Source: Providencia stuartii (GTDB lineage: Bacteria; Pseudomonadota; Gammaproteobacteria; Enterobacterales; Enterobacteriaceae). Taken from it: 64,000 nucleotides of DNA. Both the position numbers and the translations under genes were made by a program. Below the pieces are notes generated by a model. The model saw only the letters and a program-made list of their open reading frames with translations. It had not been told where the DNA came from and searched no databases. Shown here one piece after another: positions 33,827 through 42,905 of this stretch. The stretch spans positions 3,038,001-3,102,000 of the forward strand of contig NZ_CP119546.1 in the NCBI RefSeq assembly GCF_029277985.1. The letters are read 5' to 3'. The number at the start of each line of letters is the position of its first letter. The stretch's first letter is position 1.

Positions 33827-34285
33827 ATGGAATCAACAACTCGTAGAATAAAAACCCCGAAAAATATAGCACTGGTTGCCCATGACCACTGCAAATCCTC
33901 GCTATTAGCATGGGCGACAAAAAATAGTGAGCAGCTAAAGCCTCATAAACTGTTTGGGACAGGAACGACAGCCAGTCTAATTAGTCACCATACTGGTCTT
34001 AATGTCACCGGTATGCTGAGTGGCCCGATGGGAGGTGACCAACAAATTGGCGCAATGATCGCTGAACAAAAGATCGATGTGATGATATTTTTCTGGGATC
34101 CACTCAATGCGGTTCCTCATGATCCCGATGTTAAAGCCCTATTACGCTTAGCAACAGTCTGGAATATCCCCGTTGCGACCAACCCCGCAACAGCAGACTT
34201 TATCATTACCTCACCATACTTTGATGGTGAAATTGATGTCGTTATTCCTGATTATCAACGATACTTGCAAGAGCGCACCAAATAA
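33827..34285 (+). CDS. mgsA: Methylglyoxal synthase
   Basis: This 152-residue enzyme converts dihydroxyacetone phosphate to methylglyoxal and phosphate, a bypass of glycolysis. Signatures include ALVAHDHCK near residue 15, GTGTTASL, the catalytic Asp region [11 protein letters not shown] near 67-77, and [20 protein letters not shown]. Length equals the E. coli enzyme. It is convergent with helD, with the stem-loop GTGCCGGA/TCCGGCAC at 34293-34317 between them. The 245-base upstream gap holds its promoter, which I cannot place exactly. Confidence 0.96.
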   Translation: MESTTRRIKTPKNIALVAHDHCKSSLLAWATKNSEQLKPHKLFGTGTTASLISHHTGLNVTGMLSGPMGGDQQIGAMIAEQKIDVMIFFWDPLNAVPHDPDVKALLRLATVWNIPVATNPATADFIITSPYFDGEIDVVIPDYQRYLQERTK

Positions 34286-34292
34286 CGAATCA

Positions 34293-34317
34293 GTGCCGGA
34301 TAGTTCATGTCCGGCAC
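34293..34317. terminator. Stem-loop between mgsA and helD
   Basis: GTGCCGGA (34293-34300) pairs with TCCGGCAC (34310-34317), 8 bases past the mgsA stop and followed by a T-rich stretch further right. It probably serves both convergent genes. Confidence 0.65.
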
Positions 34318-34327
34318 CTATCATCCA

Positions 34328-36382
34328 TTATGGTTTTTTCTGTTTAGGAACACCTAACTGTTTTAAGATATCCACAAACTCTGAAGGCTCATCAGGATGG
34401 TAAAGTAGCCATACCTGCTGTTTAGCACGCGTCATTGCAACATATAATAATCGTCGCTCTTCCGCATACTCGAACTCTTCGTGTTTCGGTAGCAAAACCT
34501 GTTCCATAATAGATTCTCTCGCCACCGCTGGAAAACTATCTTTCCCACTATTAAGCCCACAAATAATGACATGGTCCGCTTGTTTGCCTTTTGAAGCATG
34601 AATAGTCATAAACTCGATATTCAACTTCGGCCAGCGTGTTTTAGCTTTATTTAAAATTTCGGGTCTTAAGTAATGGTAACGTGCTAAACACAAAATAGTT
34701 TCATTATCTGTAACGTAGCCACTCATTTTGTCTAATAAACGCTCTAGTGCATTTTCATCGAGCAAAATGACCGATTTCTTACTGCCTTTCACTAAGCTAT
34801 TGAGCGGTTTATCGAGTTGAGTCGGATTTTGTAATATGAAGCGATTAGCTATTTCGCCAATACGTTCATTAAATCGATAAGTTGTATCTAAAGCGCATAG
34901 CGCTCCTTGCCCAAAATTTTGTTCAAAAGATGTTGTGAGATCTAATTCTGCACCACTAAAACGATAAATCGCTTGCCAATCATCACCAACTGCAAAGAGT
35001 GAGGTCTGCTTATTTTGCTGACGTAATGCTTGTAACAACTTTGCTCTTAATGGTGAGATATCTTGGAACTCATCAACTAAAATATGCTTCCAAGGACTGA
35101 TAAAACGCCCTTTCTCCAATAAATTAATTGCTTGGTGAATGAGTCCCGAAAAATCAATAGCCCCTTCTTCTTTTAACGCACTCTTCCATGCTTTTAAAAG
35201 AGGCGACATGAGACGAATACGTTTTTGAAATAGGCTTTGTTGCTGTTCATCTGCGGCCTCGATCATCTCTTTTTGGCTGCCACCATGCATACGCATTAAG
35301 CTTAACCAACGATCTAACCGAGTAACGACCCGTTTACTGATTTTTTCATCTTGCCAAAACTCACCTTCAGGAACATCCCACTGTAATTCATCGGTTAACC
35401 ACTCACGCCACCCCTTGGCTTGTGCTTTTTTACTACTACACTGTTCGCGCCATTCATTAAGTAATAATTCACTGCGTTTTTGTGAATTTATTTCTAATTC
35501 ACTGATAACTGGTGATTTGTTACTACCTTCACGAATAATCTGTAGCGCTAATGCATGAAAGGTTTTTGCCTCAATATCCTCTTGTTGCAAGCGCTCATGA
35601 ATGCGCTCATTCATTTCTTGAGCCGCTTTACGCCCAAAAGCCAATAATAAGATTTGCTCAGGCTTAGCGAGCCCTCTTAAAAGCAACCAACCTGCTCTGG
35701 CAACAAGTACCGATGTTTTTCCGCTCCCCGCACCAGCCAGCACCAAAATATTTTCTTCGCCATTAATCACTGCCAGAGATTGGCTGGGGTTCAGTGGTGA
35801 TGTTTCAACATGTTGAAAAAAGTCACCATAGCGTGACAATATTGATTCACTCCATTGTTGATTAATATGCTGTCGACAGCGTTCGCCATCTTCTAGCCAC
35901 TGTAAGCAATAACGATAAGCGGCAGCACAGTTTTCAAATTGGCTAACACGAGCCAATGGCAAAGGGAGAGACGAAAATTTTTCGCTAATTTTTTTCCGAA
36001 AGGACGCTAACTCACGTAAGTTGAGCCAACTATCTTGTTGAGTTTGTTGCTGAATAGATTTTGCGAGTGAAGTCAGGACTTCAGCACTGATTTCACTCAT
36101 TTCTAGGCTCCATTGCTGCCACTTATCATTTAAATAATGATAAAAGCGTTGAGTTTGCTTCCATTCAGTACCATGTAAACGTACGACTTGCTCATCAGAG
36201 AGTTCAAACTCTAGCTCTCCCCAGACAATGCCTCTTTTACAATGAATATCAATTAACTGATTAAAAGGTATAAGGTATTGATGTTTTTCCCCACTCACCT
36301 CAATGCCAGCATTCAATAAGCGAACCCGATTATAGGGATGCTGAGCCAGGCGCTGCCCAATCTGTGTTGATTTCAGTTCCAT
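34328..36382 (-). CDS. helD: DNA helicase IV (HelD)
   Basis: This SF1 helicase has the Walker A motif AGAGSGKTSVLVARAG near residue 220, DEFQD of Walker B and the motif VGDDWQAIYRFSGAE. The C-terminal motifs TIHASKGKQADHVIICGL and YVAMTRAKQQVW follow. It is a 3'-5' DNA helicase linked to recombination and repair. ATG at 36382 gives 684 residues, the E. coli length, with MELKSTQIGQRLAQHPYNR matching its N-terminus; the longer frame would begin with TTG. E. coli has yccF between helD and yccS; it is absent here. Confidence 0.95.
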   Translation of the reverse strand: MELKSTQIGQRLAQHPYNRVRLLNAGIEVSGEKHQYLIPFNQLIDIHCKRGIVWGELEFELSDEQVVRLHGTEWKQTQRFYHYLNDKWQQWSLEMSEISAEVLTSLAKSIQQQTQQDSWLNLRELASFRKKISEKFSSLPLPLARVSQFENCAAAYRYCLQWLEDGERCRQHINQQWSESILSRYGDFFQHVETSPLNPSQSLAVINGEENILVLAGAGSGKTSVLVARAGWLLLRGLAKPEQILLLAFGRKAAQEMNERIHERLQQEDIEAKTFHALALQIIREGSNKSPVISELEINSQKRSELLLNEWREQCSSKKAQAKGWREWLTDELQWDVPEGEFWQDEKISKRVVTRLDRWLSLMRMHGGSQKEMIEAADEQQQSLFQKRIRLMSPLLKAWKSALKEEGAIDFSGLIHQAINLLEKGRFISPWKHILVDEFQDISPLRAKLLQALRQQNKQTSLFAVGDDWQAIYRFSGAELDLTTSFEQNFGQGALCALDTTYRFNERIGEIANRFILQNPTQLDKPLNSLVKGSKKSVILLDENALERLLDKMSGYVTDNETILCLARYHYLRPEILNKAKTRWPKLNIEFMTIHASKGKQADHVIICGLNSGKDSFPAVARESIMEQVLLPKHEEFEYAEERRLLYVAMTRAKQQVWLLYHPDEPSEFVDILKQLGVPKQKKP

Positions 36383-36638
36383 ACATCCTGCACCTGAGTT
36401 GTTCAATTATGAAAATAACGGTAGCTTGATTCCAAACAGTTTTTTATTACTCATAAACACGCTATCCTATATAGACTCTACATAATTCGAGTTGTATCTA
36501 GAAAATGTTCAACAATGTGTTGAAAAGAAAACTAGATTATATAGGCACTTAAATTTGCAGGTTGAAAACACATCAACAACTAAGCAACTTGAAATATGAC
36601 GAGTATAGACTAGGGAATGTTTGCCTTTGAGGTACTTT

Positions 36639-38813
36639 GTGTTAACGCTGCTTACCAGTTATCGTCGTGTTTTATATAACAGCCATATTTTATATTATAT
36701 CCGAATCTTAATCGCCCTGACAGGGACGACTCTCATTCCTTGGTTATTAAACCAAGAGCCCAAAGTCACAATTCCCTTAACCTTAGGCATGGTTGCGGCG
36801 GCTCTGACGGATCTCGATGATAGATTAACTGGCCGCTTAAAAAACTTAGTTATCACACTATGTTGCTTTTTTATCGCATCCGTCTCTATTGAATTATTAT
36901 TCCCACATCCAATACTTTTCTTCTTTGGTCTGGCAATTTCAACCTGTGGATTCATTCTATTGGGCGCATTAGGTCAACGCTATGCTACGATTGCTTTTGG
37001 TGCGCTATTAATTGCCATCTATACCATGCTGGGTGTGCCTATTTTTGATACATGGTATCAACAACCTGCTTTGCTACTCATTGGTGCTATTTGGTATAAC
37101 GTCTTGACCTTAATCGGCCATATTCTATTTCCAGTTAGGCCGTTGCAAGATGCCATTACGCAATGTTATCAGCAATTAGCGGCTTATCTTGATGCTAAAG
37201 CTAACCTATTCGACCCCGATTTGGAAGATGACTACCCGCAGTCAGTCTACGAGCTAGCACTCGTTAATAGCACATTAGTCAGTACGATGAATCAAGCAAA
37301 AATAGCGCTTCTTAGCCGACTAAAAGGTGATCGCGGACAAAAAGGCACCCGTACGACGTTGCAATATTATTTTGTGGCGCAAGATATCCATGAACGTGCC
37401 AGCTCATCACACATTCAATACCAACAACTGAGTCGCACCCTGCGCCACAGCGATATATTATTCCGTTTTCAACGTTTACTGAGTATGCAAGCAAGAGCTT
37501 GCCAGCAAGTCGCTCAATCAGTCCTATGGCGTAAACAATATCAACATAATCCACGCTTTGAAGGTACTTTCACTTACCTTGAAAACTCACTGCAATTACT
37601 TAAGCAACGCTCCCCAGCGATTCATGAAATAAAAGCGTTGTATAACTTACTCAAAAACTTGAAAGGTATTGACGTGCAATTGCGTGGGCTTAGCCTTGAA
37701 CAGAATTCACGGCAACACCACAATAAACAAATTGAACAATTATCAGATGAGTCCCCTTCAGGTCTCAGTGATATTATTGCCCGCTTTAAACATCATTTAA
37801 CGCCTAAGTCTGCACTTTTCCGCCATGCCGTTAGAATGTCACTCTTACTCTGTACAGGCTATCTCATTATCCAGTTATTTGATTTAGAAAGAGGATATTG
37901 GATTTTATTAACCAGTTTATTTGTTTGCCAACCTAACTATAGTGCAACCAAACGACGACTCGCACTACGGATAATCGGTACCCTCATCGGGATACTCGTT
38001 GGGTTACCTTTATTAAATTTTGTGCCTTCAATGGAAGGACAGCTGACCTTAATCGTTATTTCTGGTTTGCTATTTTTTGTTTTCCGTAGCAGCCAATATG
38101 CTCAAGCAACCCTATTTATTACCTTGCTTGTTCTCTTTTGTTTTAACCTATTAGGAGAAGGATTTGAGGTTGCTCTTCCTCGGGTCATTGATACTTTAAT
38201 CGGTTGTTTTATTGCCTTTCTTGCAGTGAGCTTTATATGGCCTGATTGGAAATTTCGCCAATTACCTCAAGTGGTACAAAAAACCATGGACAGCAATTGC
38301 CGTTATTTAGATGCGATTTTGCAACAGTACTATCAAGGTAAAGATAATAGCCTTGAATACCGAGTAGCACGGCGAGATGCCCATAATAATGATGCAGAAT
38401 TTGCTTCTATTGTTTCGAATATGGCATCAGACCCGAAGTCCTATCAAGTCACCCAAGAACAGGCATTTAGGCTTCTATGCCTTAACCATACATTGCTGAG
38501 CTATATTTCCGCCCTTGGTGCACATCGAGAGCAGATGCAAAATAAGGATAACCTCACGATTTTAAGTGATGCTATTTGCTATGTAGAAACCTCATTGCAA
38601 ATCCTGACGTTGGACGCTCAAGCCGAAGAGAAATCAGAACAGTTACGAGAAAGTATTACGCGTCGCATTGATAGCATATCCGTCAGTGATGATGAAAAAA
38701 CAGTACTGATTATGGAACAAGCAAGATTATTACTGGAGCTTATTCCTGAAATCAAGGCTATGATCATACAAATTAATACGTCAGCAAATCATTATGTACA
38801 CGAGCAAAATTAA
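36639..38813 (+). CDS. yccS: YccS-family inner-membrane protein
   Basis: This protein of about 724 residues has two sets of hydrophobic segments, near residues 20-170 and 395-520, each set followed by a cytosolic helical region. Conserved blocks are IPLTLGMVAAALTDLDDRL, GALGQRYATIAFGALLIAIY, QYYFVAQDIHERASSSHIQY and NLLGEGFEVALPRVIDTLIG. The FUSC/YccS-YhfK family resembles aromatic-acid efflux pumps, but YccS's own substrate is unknown. GTG at 36639 is preferred because GAGG lies 7 bases upstream and the product then aligns with E. coli YccS from its first residues; a TTG at 36621 is the alternative. Confidence 0.92.
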   Translation: MLTLLTSYRRVLYNSHILYYIRILIALTGTTLIPWLLNQEPKVTIPLTLGMVAAALTDLDDRLTGRLKNLVITLCCFFIASVSIELLFPHPILFFFGLAISTCGFILLGALGQRYATIAFGALLIAIYTMLGVPIFDTWYQQPALLLIGAIWYNVLTLIGHILFPVRPLQDAITQCYQQLAAYLDAKANLFDPDLEDDYPQSVYELALVNSTLVSTMNQAKIALLSRLKGDRGQKGTRTTLQYYFVAQDIHERASSSHIQYQQLSRTLRHSDILFRFQRLLSMQARACQQVAQSVLWRKQYQHNPRFEGTFTYLENSLQLLKQRSPAIHEIKALYNLLKNLKGIDVQLRGLSLEQNSRQHHNKQIEQLSDESPSGLSDIIARFKHHLTPKSALFRHAVRMSLLLCTGYLIIQLFDLERGYWILLTSLFVCQPNYSATKRRLALRIIGTLIGILVGLPLLNFVPSMEGQLTLIVISGLLFFVFRSSQYAQATLFITLLVLFCFNLLGEGFEVALPRVIDTLIGCFIAFLAVSFIWPDWKFRQLPQVVQKTMDSNCRYLDAILQQYYQGKDNSLEYRVARRDAHNNDAEFASIVSNMASDPKSYQVTQEQAFRLLCLNHTLLSYISALGAHREQMQNKDNLTILSDAICYVETSLQILTLDAQAEEKSEQLRESITRRIDSISVSDDEKTVLIMEQARLLLELIPEIKAMIIQINTSANHYVHEQN

Positions 38814-38907
38814 GTCAGTTAGCCGATAAATAAAACAGATGAGCGGGTGTCAAAATGTGGCGAAACAGTGACATCCCCTCTCATCGTTTATCTCACCTTA
38901 ATTAGCC

Positions 38908-39510
38908 CTACCCCACACTGTTATACCAATTGATCAATTCTTGTTTCATTTGTAATGGTAAAACAGCACTATGATAGCCTTCTATTGCCCCCGCTAATCC
39001 AATCAGTAATTTAATACTAGGAGAAAATCGCCCCAACTGTTTTAGCTTCAAAAAGCAAGCTTTCGCACCTATTGCTCGTAAATCATCAACTTTATGAATG
39101 CCGATTTTGCCTAATGCTCTCTCTACTGACATATTCATATTCGGTAAATCTTTGATGCGTAATACCGCTGATTGTTTTTGTTTTCGTTCTTCAATCGCAG
39201 AACGATAAGCTAACTCAATACAATGGAGCAATAACTCTTCATTTTCCCATATCTGCTCAGGGATCTGATAATAACGCAGTTCTAGCGGTATGCCTTTTTT
39301 GCTAAACACTAGCCGCCTAAGTTTAATAGATTCAAAGTAGCTTCTTGCAAAAAGACATCCACGTAAATATAAAAGGCCATCTAATGTTAACCCGATGATG
39401 GCACTATCGATGATTAGACAATATCCACCAAAGTGGTTTTTCTTTTTAAACTCACCAAAACGTTTTAATAGCTGATCTAATCGAGGATCATTCTTTTCCA
39501 GTAAAGACAT
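38908..39510 (-). CDS. sxy: Sxy/TfoX competence regulator
   Basis: This TfoX-family protein has an N-terminal domain (FGEFKKKNHFGGYCLIIDSAIIGL, DGLLYLRGC) and a C-terminal TfoX_C domain with LKDLPNMNM-like text RIKDLPNMNMSVERALGKIGI and GAIEGYHSAVLPLQMKQEL. Sxy works with CRP to turn on genes with CRP-S sites, including DNA-uptake genes. ATG at 39510 is preferred because AAGGAG lies 9 bases upstream, giving 200 residues; an ATG nine codons earlier is possible. It is divergent from sulA, as in E. coli. Confidence 0.9.
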   Translation of the reverse strand: MSLLEKNDPRLDQLLKRFGEFKKKNHFGGYCLIIDSAIIGLTLDGLLYLRGCLFARSYFESIKLRRLVFSKKGIPLELRYYQIPEQIWENEELLLHCIELAYRSAIEERKQKQSAVLRIKDLPNMNMSVERALGKIGIHKVDDLRAIGAKACFLKLKQLGRFSPSIKLLIGLAGAIEGYHSAVLPLQMKQELINWYNSVG

Positions 39511-39688
39511 ACACCCAAGCTCCTTATGAGTATTCATCTACTTCCATCCTTGTATGTGAAACTATAAATATCCTAATTTTACAAACAATTAGCAGAAACC
39601 TATTCTGAGATGAACAGCCTAAAACTCCAAGAATATTGCAGATAAAAACACCAAAGTTGCGAAGCGCTTTGAAAAAATAGGCTTGATA

Positions 39689-39723
39689 TTGTATGAATAT
39701 ACAGTTACTGTATATTCATACAG
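39689..39723 (+). promoter_or_regulatory. Double LexA box upstream of sulA
   Basis: CTGT-ATATTCAT-ACAG at 39708-39723 is a perfect LexA box. A second, TTGT-ATGAATAT-ACAG, lies at 39689-39704. The two form a perfect 14-bp inverted repeat (39691-39704 and 39708-39721) with a 3-base centre. They lie 21 to 55 bases before the sulA start. Confidence 0.92.
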
Positions 39724-39743
39724 CTTGATTGGTGAGGTGAATT

Positions 39744-40265
39744 ATGGCTATCTATTCTTGGAACAAAGCAACTGAACATTCTGTTAACCACAGTACGCAA
39801 GTCATGCCTTCAACACCACATATCCATGATGCCATGCAGCATGGTATGGTGAGTGAACTGGTTTATGATGAAAAACATCCTATTATGGATTACATCCTAC
39901 TACCAATGTTGCGCCAATTTGGTGTGCAATCTCGCTGGTTGCTTTGGTTGAGTCCAAATAAAAAGTTGAGTCGCCATTGGCTAGAGCAGTCTGGTTTACC
40001 TATAAATAAAATCATGCAATTAAGTAATATGCCGTCAATAACGACAATAGATGCAATGGAAAAGGCATTAAAGAGTGGTAATTACAGTGTCGTACTCGGC
40101 TGGCTTCCTGAATTAAATGAACAGGACTTTGCTCGATTACAAAGCGCGGCTCAAGAAGGTCATTCTATTGGCTTTATTATGCGCCCTCAAAAAACACATA
40201 ATATTGCAAGTATCCATTCTGGACAGCTAAATAACCTAAAAATTCACTCTAACTATTATCACTAG
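39744..40265 (+). CDS. sulA: SOS cell-division inhibitor SulA
   Basis: This 173-residue protein matches SulA in its central block (MDYILLPMLRQFGVQSRWLLWLSPNKKLSRHWL, QSGLPINKIMQL) and C-terminal segment (AQEGHSIGFIMRPQ). SulA binds FtsZ and stops division during the SOS response, and is degraded by Lon. Two adjacent LexA boxes upstream show direct SOS control. GAGG lies about 8 bases before the ATG. Position between sxy and ompA is as in E. coli. Confidence 0.95.
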   Translation: MAIYSWNKATEHSVNHSTQVMPSTPHIHDAMQHGMVSELVYDEKHPIMDYILLPMLRQFGVQSRWLLWLSPNKKLSRHWLEQSGLPINKIMQLSNMPSITTIDAMEKALKSGNYSVVLGWLPELNEQDFARLQSAAQEGHSIGFIMRPQKTHNIASIHSGQLNNLKIHSNYYH

Positions 40266-40620
40266 CCAAGATTAAGAATATTCTTAGTAAATTTGACATT
40301 TGGATATAACAAGCTCAAAAAATGTAGAAAAAATAATTGAGATCAATGGGATAGATAATAATCAATCTAAAATTAGGTTATGTTTATCTCTCTGATTTAT
40401 CCACTAAAATATGTTTTTTTATAACGATTTTTGCTTGCTCTACTTGTATCTTTTTAAGTTCGTTGTAGACTTTAGCTTGTTAAGGTTATGGCATTATTTT
40501 TTACTTTTTATAAATTTTTGTAGATAATGTCAGCGAAACCTAGCAAGTATTTTAAACCAATGGCGAATAATAAGGCTCATTGAAGCCATGCCTATATTGG
40601 ATGATAACGAGGCGTAAAAA
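40266..40620. promoter_or_regulatory. ompA promoter and long 5' leader
   Basis: This 355-base AT-rich stretch holds the ompA promoter, which I cannot place exactly. The last bases, GATAACGAGGCGTAAAAAATG, resemble the E. coli ompA translation-initiation region, where the sRNA MicA pairs over the ribosome-binding site. A long leader that stabilises the mRNA is expected by analogy. No gene is present. Confidence 0.5.
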
Positions 40621-41694
40621 ATGAAAAAGACAGCTATCGCAGTAGCAGTGGCAGTAGCAGCTTTCGCAACTGTTGCGCAGGCAGCTCCAAAAGACAACAC
40701 TTGGTATACCGGTGCTAAACTGGGTTGGTCTCACTATGAAGACACAAGCTTTACTCCAGTTGATCGTAATGCAACTGTAGGTAACAGTACTGACCGTGAT
40801 ACTTTCGGTGCTGGTGCATACGCAGGTTACCAATACAACCAGTACATGGGCTTCGAGCTTGGTTATGACTGGTTTGGTAAAATGAAATACAAAGGTGCTG
40901 GTAACAACGGCGACCTGAAATCAATGGGTGTTTCTCTGACGACCAAACTAAGCTATCCAGTAATGGATGACTTAGACGTTTACACTCGTTTAGGTGGTAT
41001 GGTATGGCGTACTGATGTTAAAGCACATCAAGAAGGTCAACCAAATTACAAAGAAAACGACACTGGCGTTTCTCCTGTATACGCACTGGGTGTTGAATAT
41101 GCAATCACTCCAAACTGGGCGACTCGTTTAGACTACCAGTGGGTGAGCAACATCGGTGATAACGATAACTTGGGCGTACGTCCAGACAACGGCATGCTGA
41201 GCGTTGGTCTAGCATATCGTTTCAACCAAGAAGCAGCGCCAGTTGTTGAGCCAGCGCCAGTTGTTGAGCCAGCTCCAGTTGTTGAGAACAAACGTTTCAC
41301 TCTGCGTTCAGACGTTCTGTTCAACTTCAACAAAGCAACTCTGAAGCCAGAAGGTCAGCAAGCACTGAACGAACTGTATAACGAACTGAGCAGCATCGAC
41401 CCAACTCAAGGTCGCGTACTGGTAGTTGGTTTCACAGACCGTATCGGTTCACAAAACTACAACCTGCCACTGTCACAAAAACGTGCTCAGTCAGTTGTTG
41501 ACTACCTGGTAGCTAAAGGCGTTCCAGCTAGCGCAATCGCTGCTGAAGGTCGTGGTAAAGAAGATCCAGTAACTGGTAACAAATGTGACAACGTTAAAGG
41601 CCGTGCTGCTCTGATCGAGTGTCTGGCACCAGACCGTCGCGTTGAAATCGAAATCCAAGGTACAACTGAAGTTGTAACTCAACCAGGCGCTTAA
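40621..41694 (+). CDS. ompA: OmpA outer-membrane protein
   Basis: This 357-residue protein has a Sec signal peptide ending AQA (residue 21). An eight-stranded beta-barrel begins [15 protein letters not shown] and ends VGLAYRF. A hinge with three APVVE repeats follows, then a periplasmic OmpA domain ([46 protein letters not shown]) that binds peptidoglycan. It anchors the outer membrane to the cell wall and is a phage and colicin receptor in relatives. It has highly biased codon use, as expected for an abundant protein. A strong terminator follows at 41731. Confidence 0.98.
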   Translation: MKKTAIAVAVAVAAFATVAQAAPKDNTWYTGAKLGWSHYEDTSFTPVDRNATVGNSTDRDTFGAGAYAGYQYNQYMGFELGYDWFGKMKYKGAGNNGDLKSMGVSLTTKLSYPVMDDLDVYTRLGGMVWRTDVKAHQEGQPNYKENDTGVSPVYALGVEYAITPNWATRLDYQWVSNIGDNDNLGVRPDNGMLSVGLAYRFNQEAAPVVEPAPVVEPAPVVENKRFTLRSDVLFNFNKATLKPEGQQALNELYNELSSIDPTQGRVLVVGFTDRIGSQNYNLPLSQKRAQSVVDYLVAKGVPASAIAAEGRGKEDPVTGNKCDNVKGRAALIECLAPDRRVEIEIQGTTEVVTQPGA

Positions 41695-41730
41695 TAACAA
41701 GTTCCTCGGTCGAATTTCGATCTGAACACA

Positions 41731-41759
41731 AAAAACCCCATTTCGATGGGGTTTTTTTT
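41731..41759 (+). terminator. ompA terminator
   Basis: AAAAACCCCATTTCGATGGGG forms a short GC stem with TTCG loop and is followed by nine T. It is a classic intrinsic terminator, reading rightward from ompA. Confidence 0.93.
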
Positions 41760-41917
41760 ATCTCTAAAGTCACTTAAAGCAGGCGATAGCCTAAGTCTTA
41801 TCCCGTCACAACTAGGCTTTGCTTATATCCCAGTCAGTGAAGCGTCAATGATTACATCTTTTACTCATAGAGCATCGCGATCTTAGTTGATCATTCAATA
41901 ACAGCAAACGATCAATA

Positions 41918-42385
41918 TTACGGCTTGTTAGTATTTGAATTACCTAAAATCGCTTGAAGATCTTCTTTTAATAAGCTCATTTGGCTTTCATACTTATCCT
42001 TATGCTCTGCATCCTCGATCAACTGAATGATCGTTTCCGATAATGTTTTATTGCGCTTAACGGCAAGATTAGATAATCGCTGCCAAACAGAAAAATCAAG
42101 GTCAATAGACTTTTTTCTCGTATGCGGATGCTCTGCATTGAAATGGCGTTTACGCCTAGCGCGAATACTCTGTTTCATACGATTATCTAATTGTGGATTC
42201 ATATGTAAATTAATCCACTTCATAACATCTGTCGGCCGATTCTCCATTTTTAACAGCAAGGCAATCGCTTCATCTTCTGCACTTCTTTCAATATATCGAG
42301 TGATTGCCTCACCACTTCTGGACTTCTTCACCAGATAATCCCATTTCCAGCCACATTCTAGATTTTCAAGCTGTTGATATTTCAT
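41918..42385 (-). CDS. matP: MatP macrodomain Ter protein
   Basis: This 155-residue DNA-binding protein matches MatP: an N-terminal helical domain ([31 protein letters not shown]), the ribbon-helix-helix segment ([29 protein letters not shown]) and a C-terminal coiled coil ([12 protein letters not shown]). MatP binds matS sites, compacts the replication-terminus macrodomain and links it to the division machinery through ZapB. Its position beside ompA, on the opposite strand, is as in E. coli. The binding site GTGACRNYGTCAC was not found in this window by eye. Confidence 0.95.
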   Translation of the reverse strand: MKYQQLENLECGWKWDYLVKKSRSGEAITRYIERSAEDEAIALLLKMENRPTDVMKWINLHMNPQLDNRMKQSIRARRKRHFNAEHPHTRKKSIDLDFSVWQRLSNLAVKRNKTLSETIIQLIEDAEHKDKYESQMSLLKEDLQAILGNSNTNKP

Positions 42386-42547
42386 AATTTTTCCCGACGA
42401 AGATCGAATCTAGTTTTATATTAGCAATTTTAACTGAAGAAGCACAATTCAGCGGTAACAACAAACGACCCTTCACAAAGAAGATAACAACTTAGCACAA
42501 AATAGTGTACAATCTGCCCTCATCTGTTAACAAATTAATGAATTAGC

Positions 42548-42724
42548 ATGTCCACATTTGAATGCATACTCCTCGTTTATGGAATAGGTGGCGTATGCTC
42601 TGCTCTAATAACACTACGCCTAACAAAAGACCCTAACATAGTTATGAGATTACTCAGTGCACTACTTATAGGCGTTACATGGCCAATGTCTTTACCTGTT
42701 GTACTGTTATTTGCTTTATTCTAG
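42548..42724 (+). CDS. GhoT/OrtT-family small membrane toxin
   Basis: This 58-residue protein has two hydrophobic segments (about residues 4-22 and 37-57) and ends MRLLSALLIGVTWPMSLPVVL-type text closely matching E. coli GhoT and OrtT (their shared LLSAFLVGxTWPMS block and LLFxLF end). Those proteins insert in the inner membrane, lower membrane potential and slow growth. No GhoS-like antitoxin gene is nearby, so this copy looks like OrtT, which lacks a partner in E. coli. It lies between matP and the Lon-like gene. Upstream TACAAT at 42508-42513 could be a -10 element. Confidence 0.85.
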   Translation: MSTFECILLVYGIGGVCSALITLRLTKDPNIVMRLLSALLIGVTWPMSLPVVLLFALF

Positions 42725-42905
42725 TCGATTATACGTCAATTATTGCTGCAAGATTGACGCTCAGACGCTAATATAGCAACCTTGCCCAATGGGTAATAAA
42801 TGGACCTGAAAACAATGTAAAATATTCAAACAGGATTCAGGCATACGCGCCCTGCTCACCAACAGGCATTTTACTTATAATCATTTTAATAGCAGAAAAA
42901 TTATA

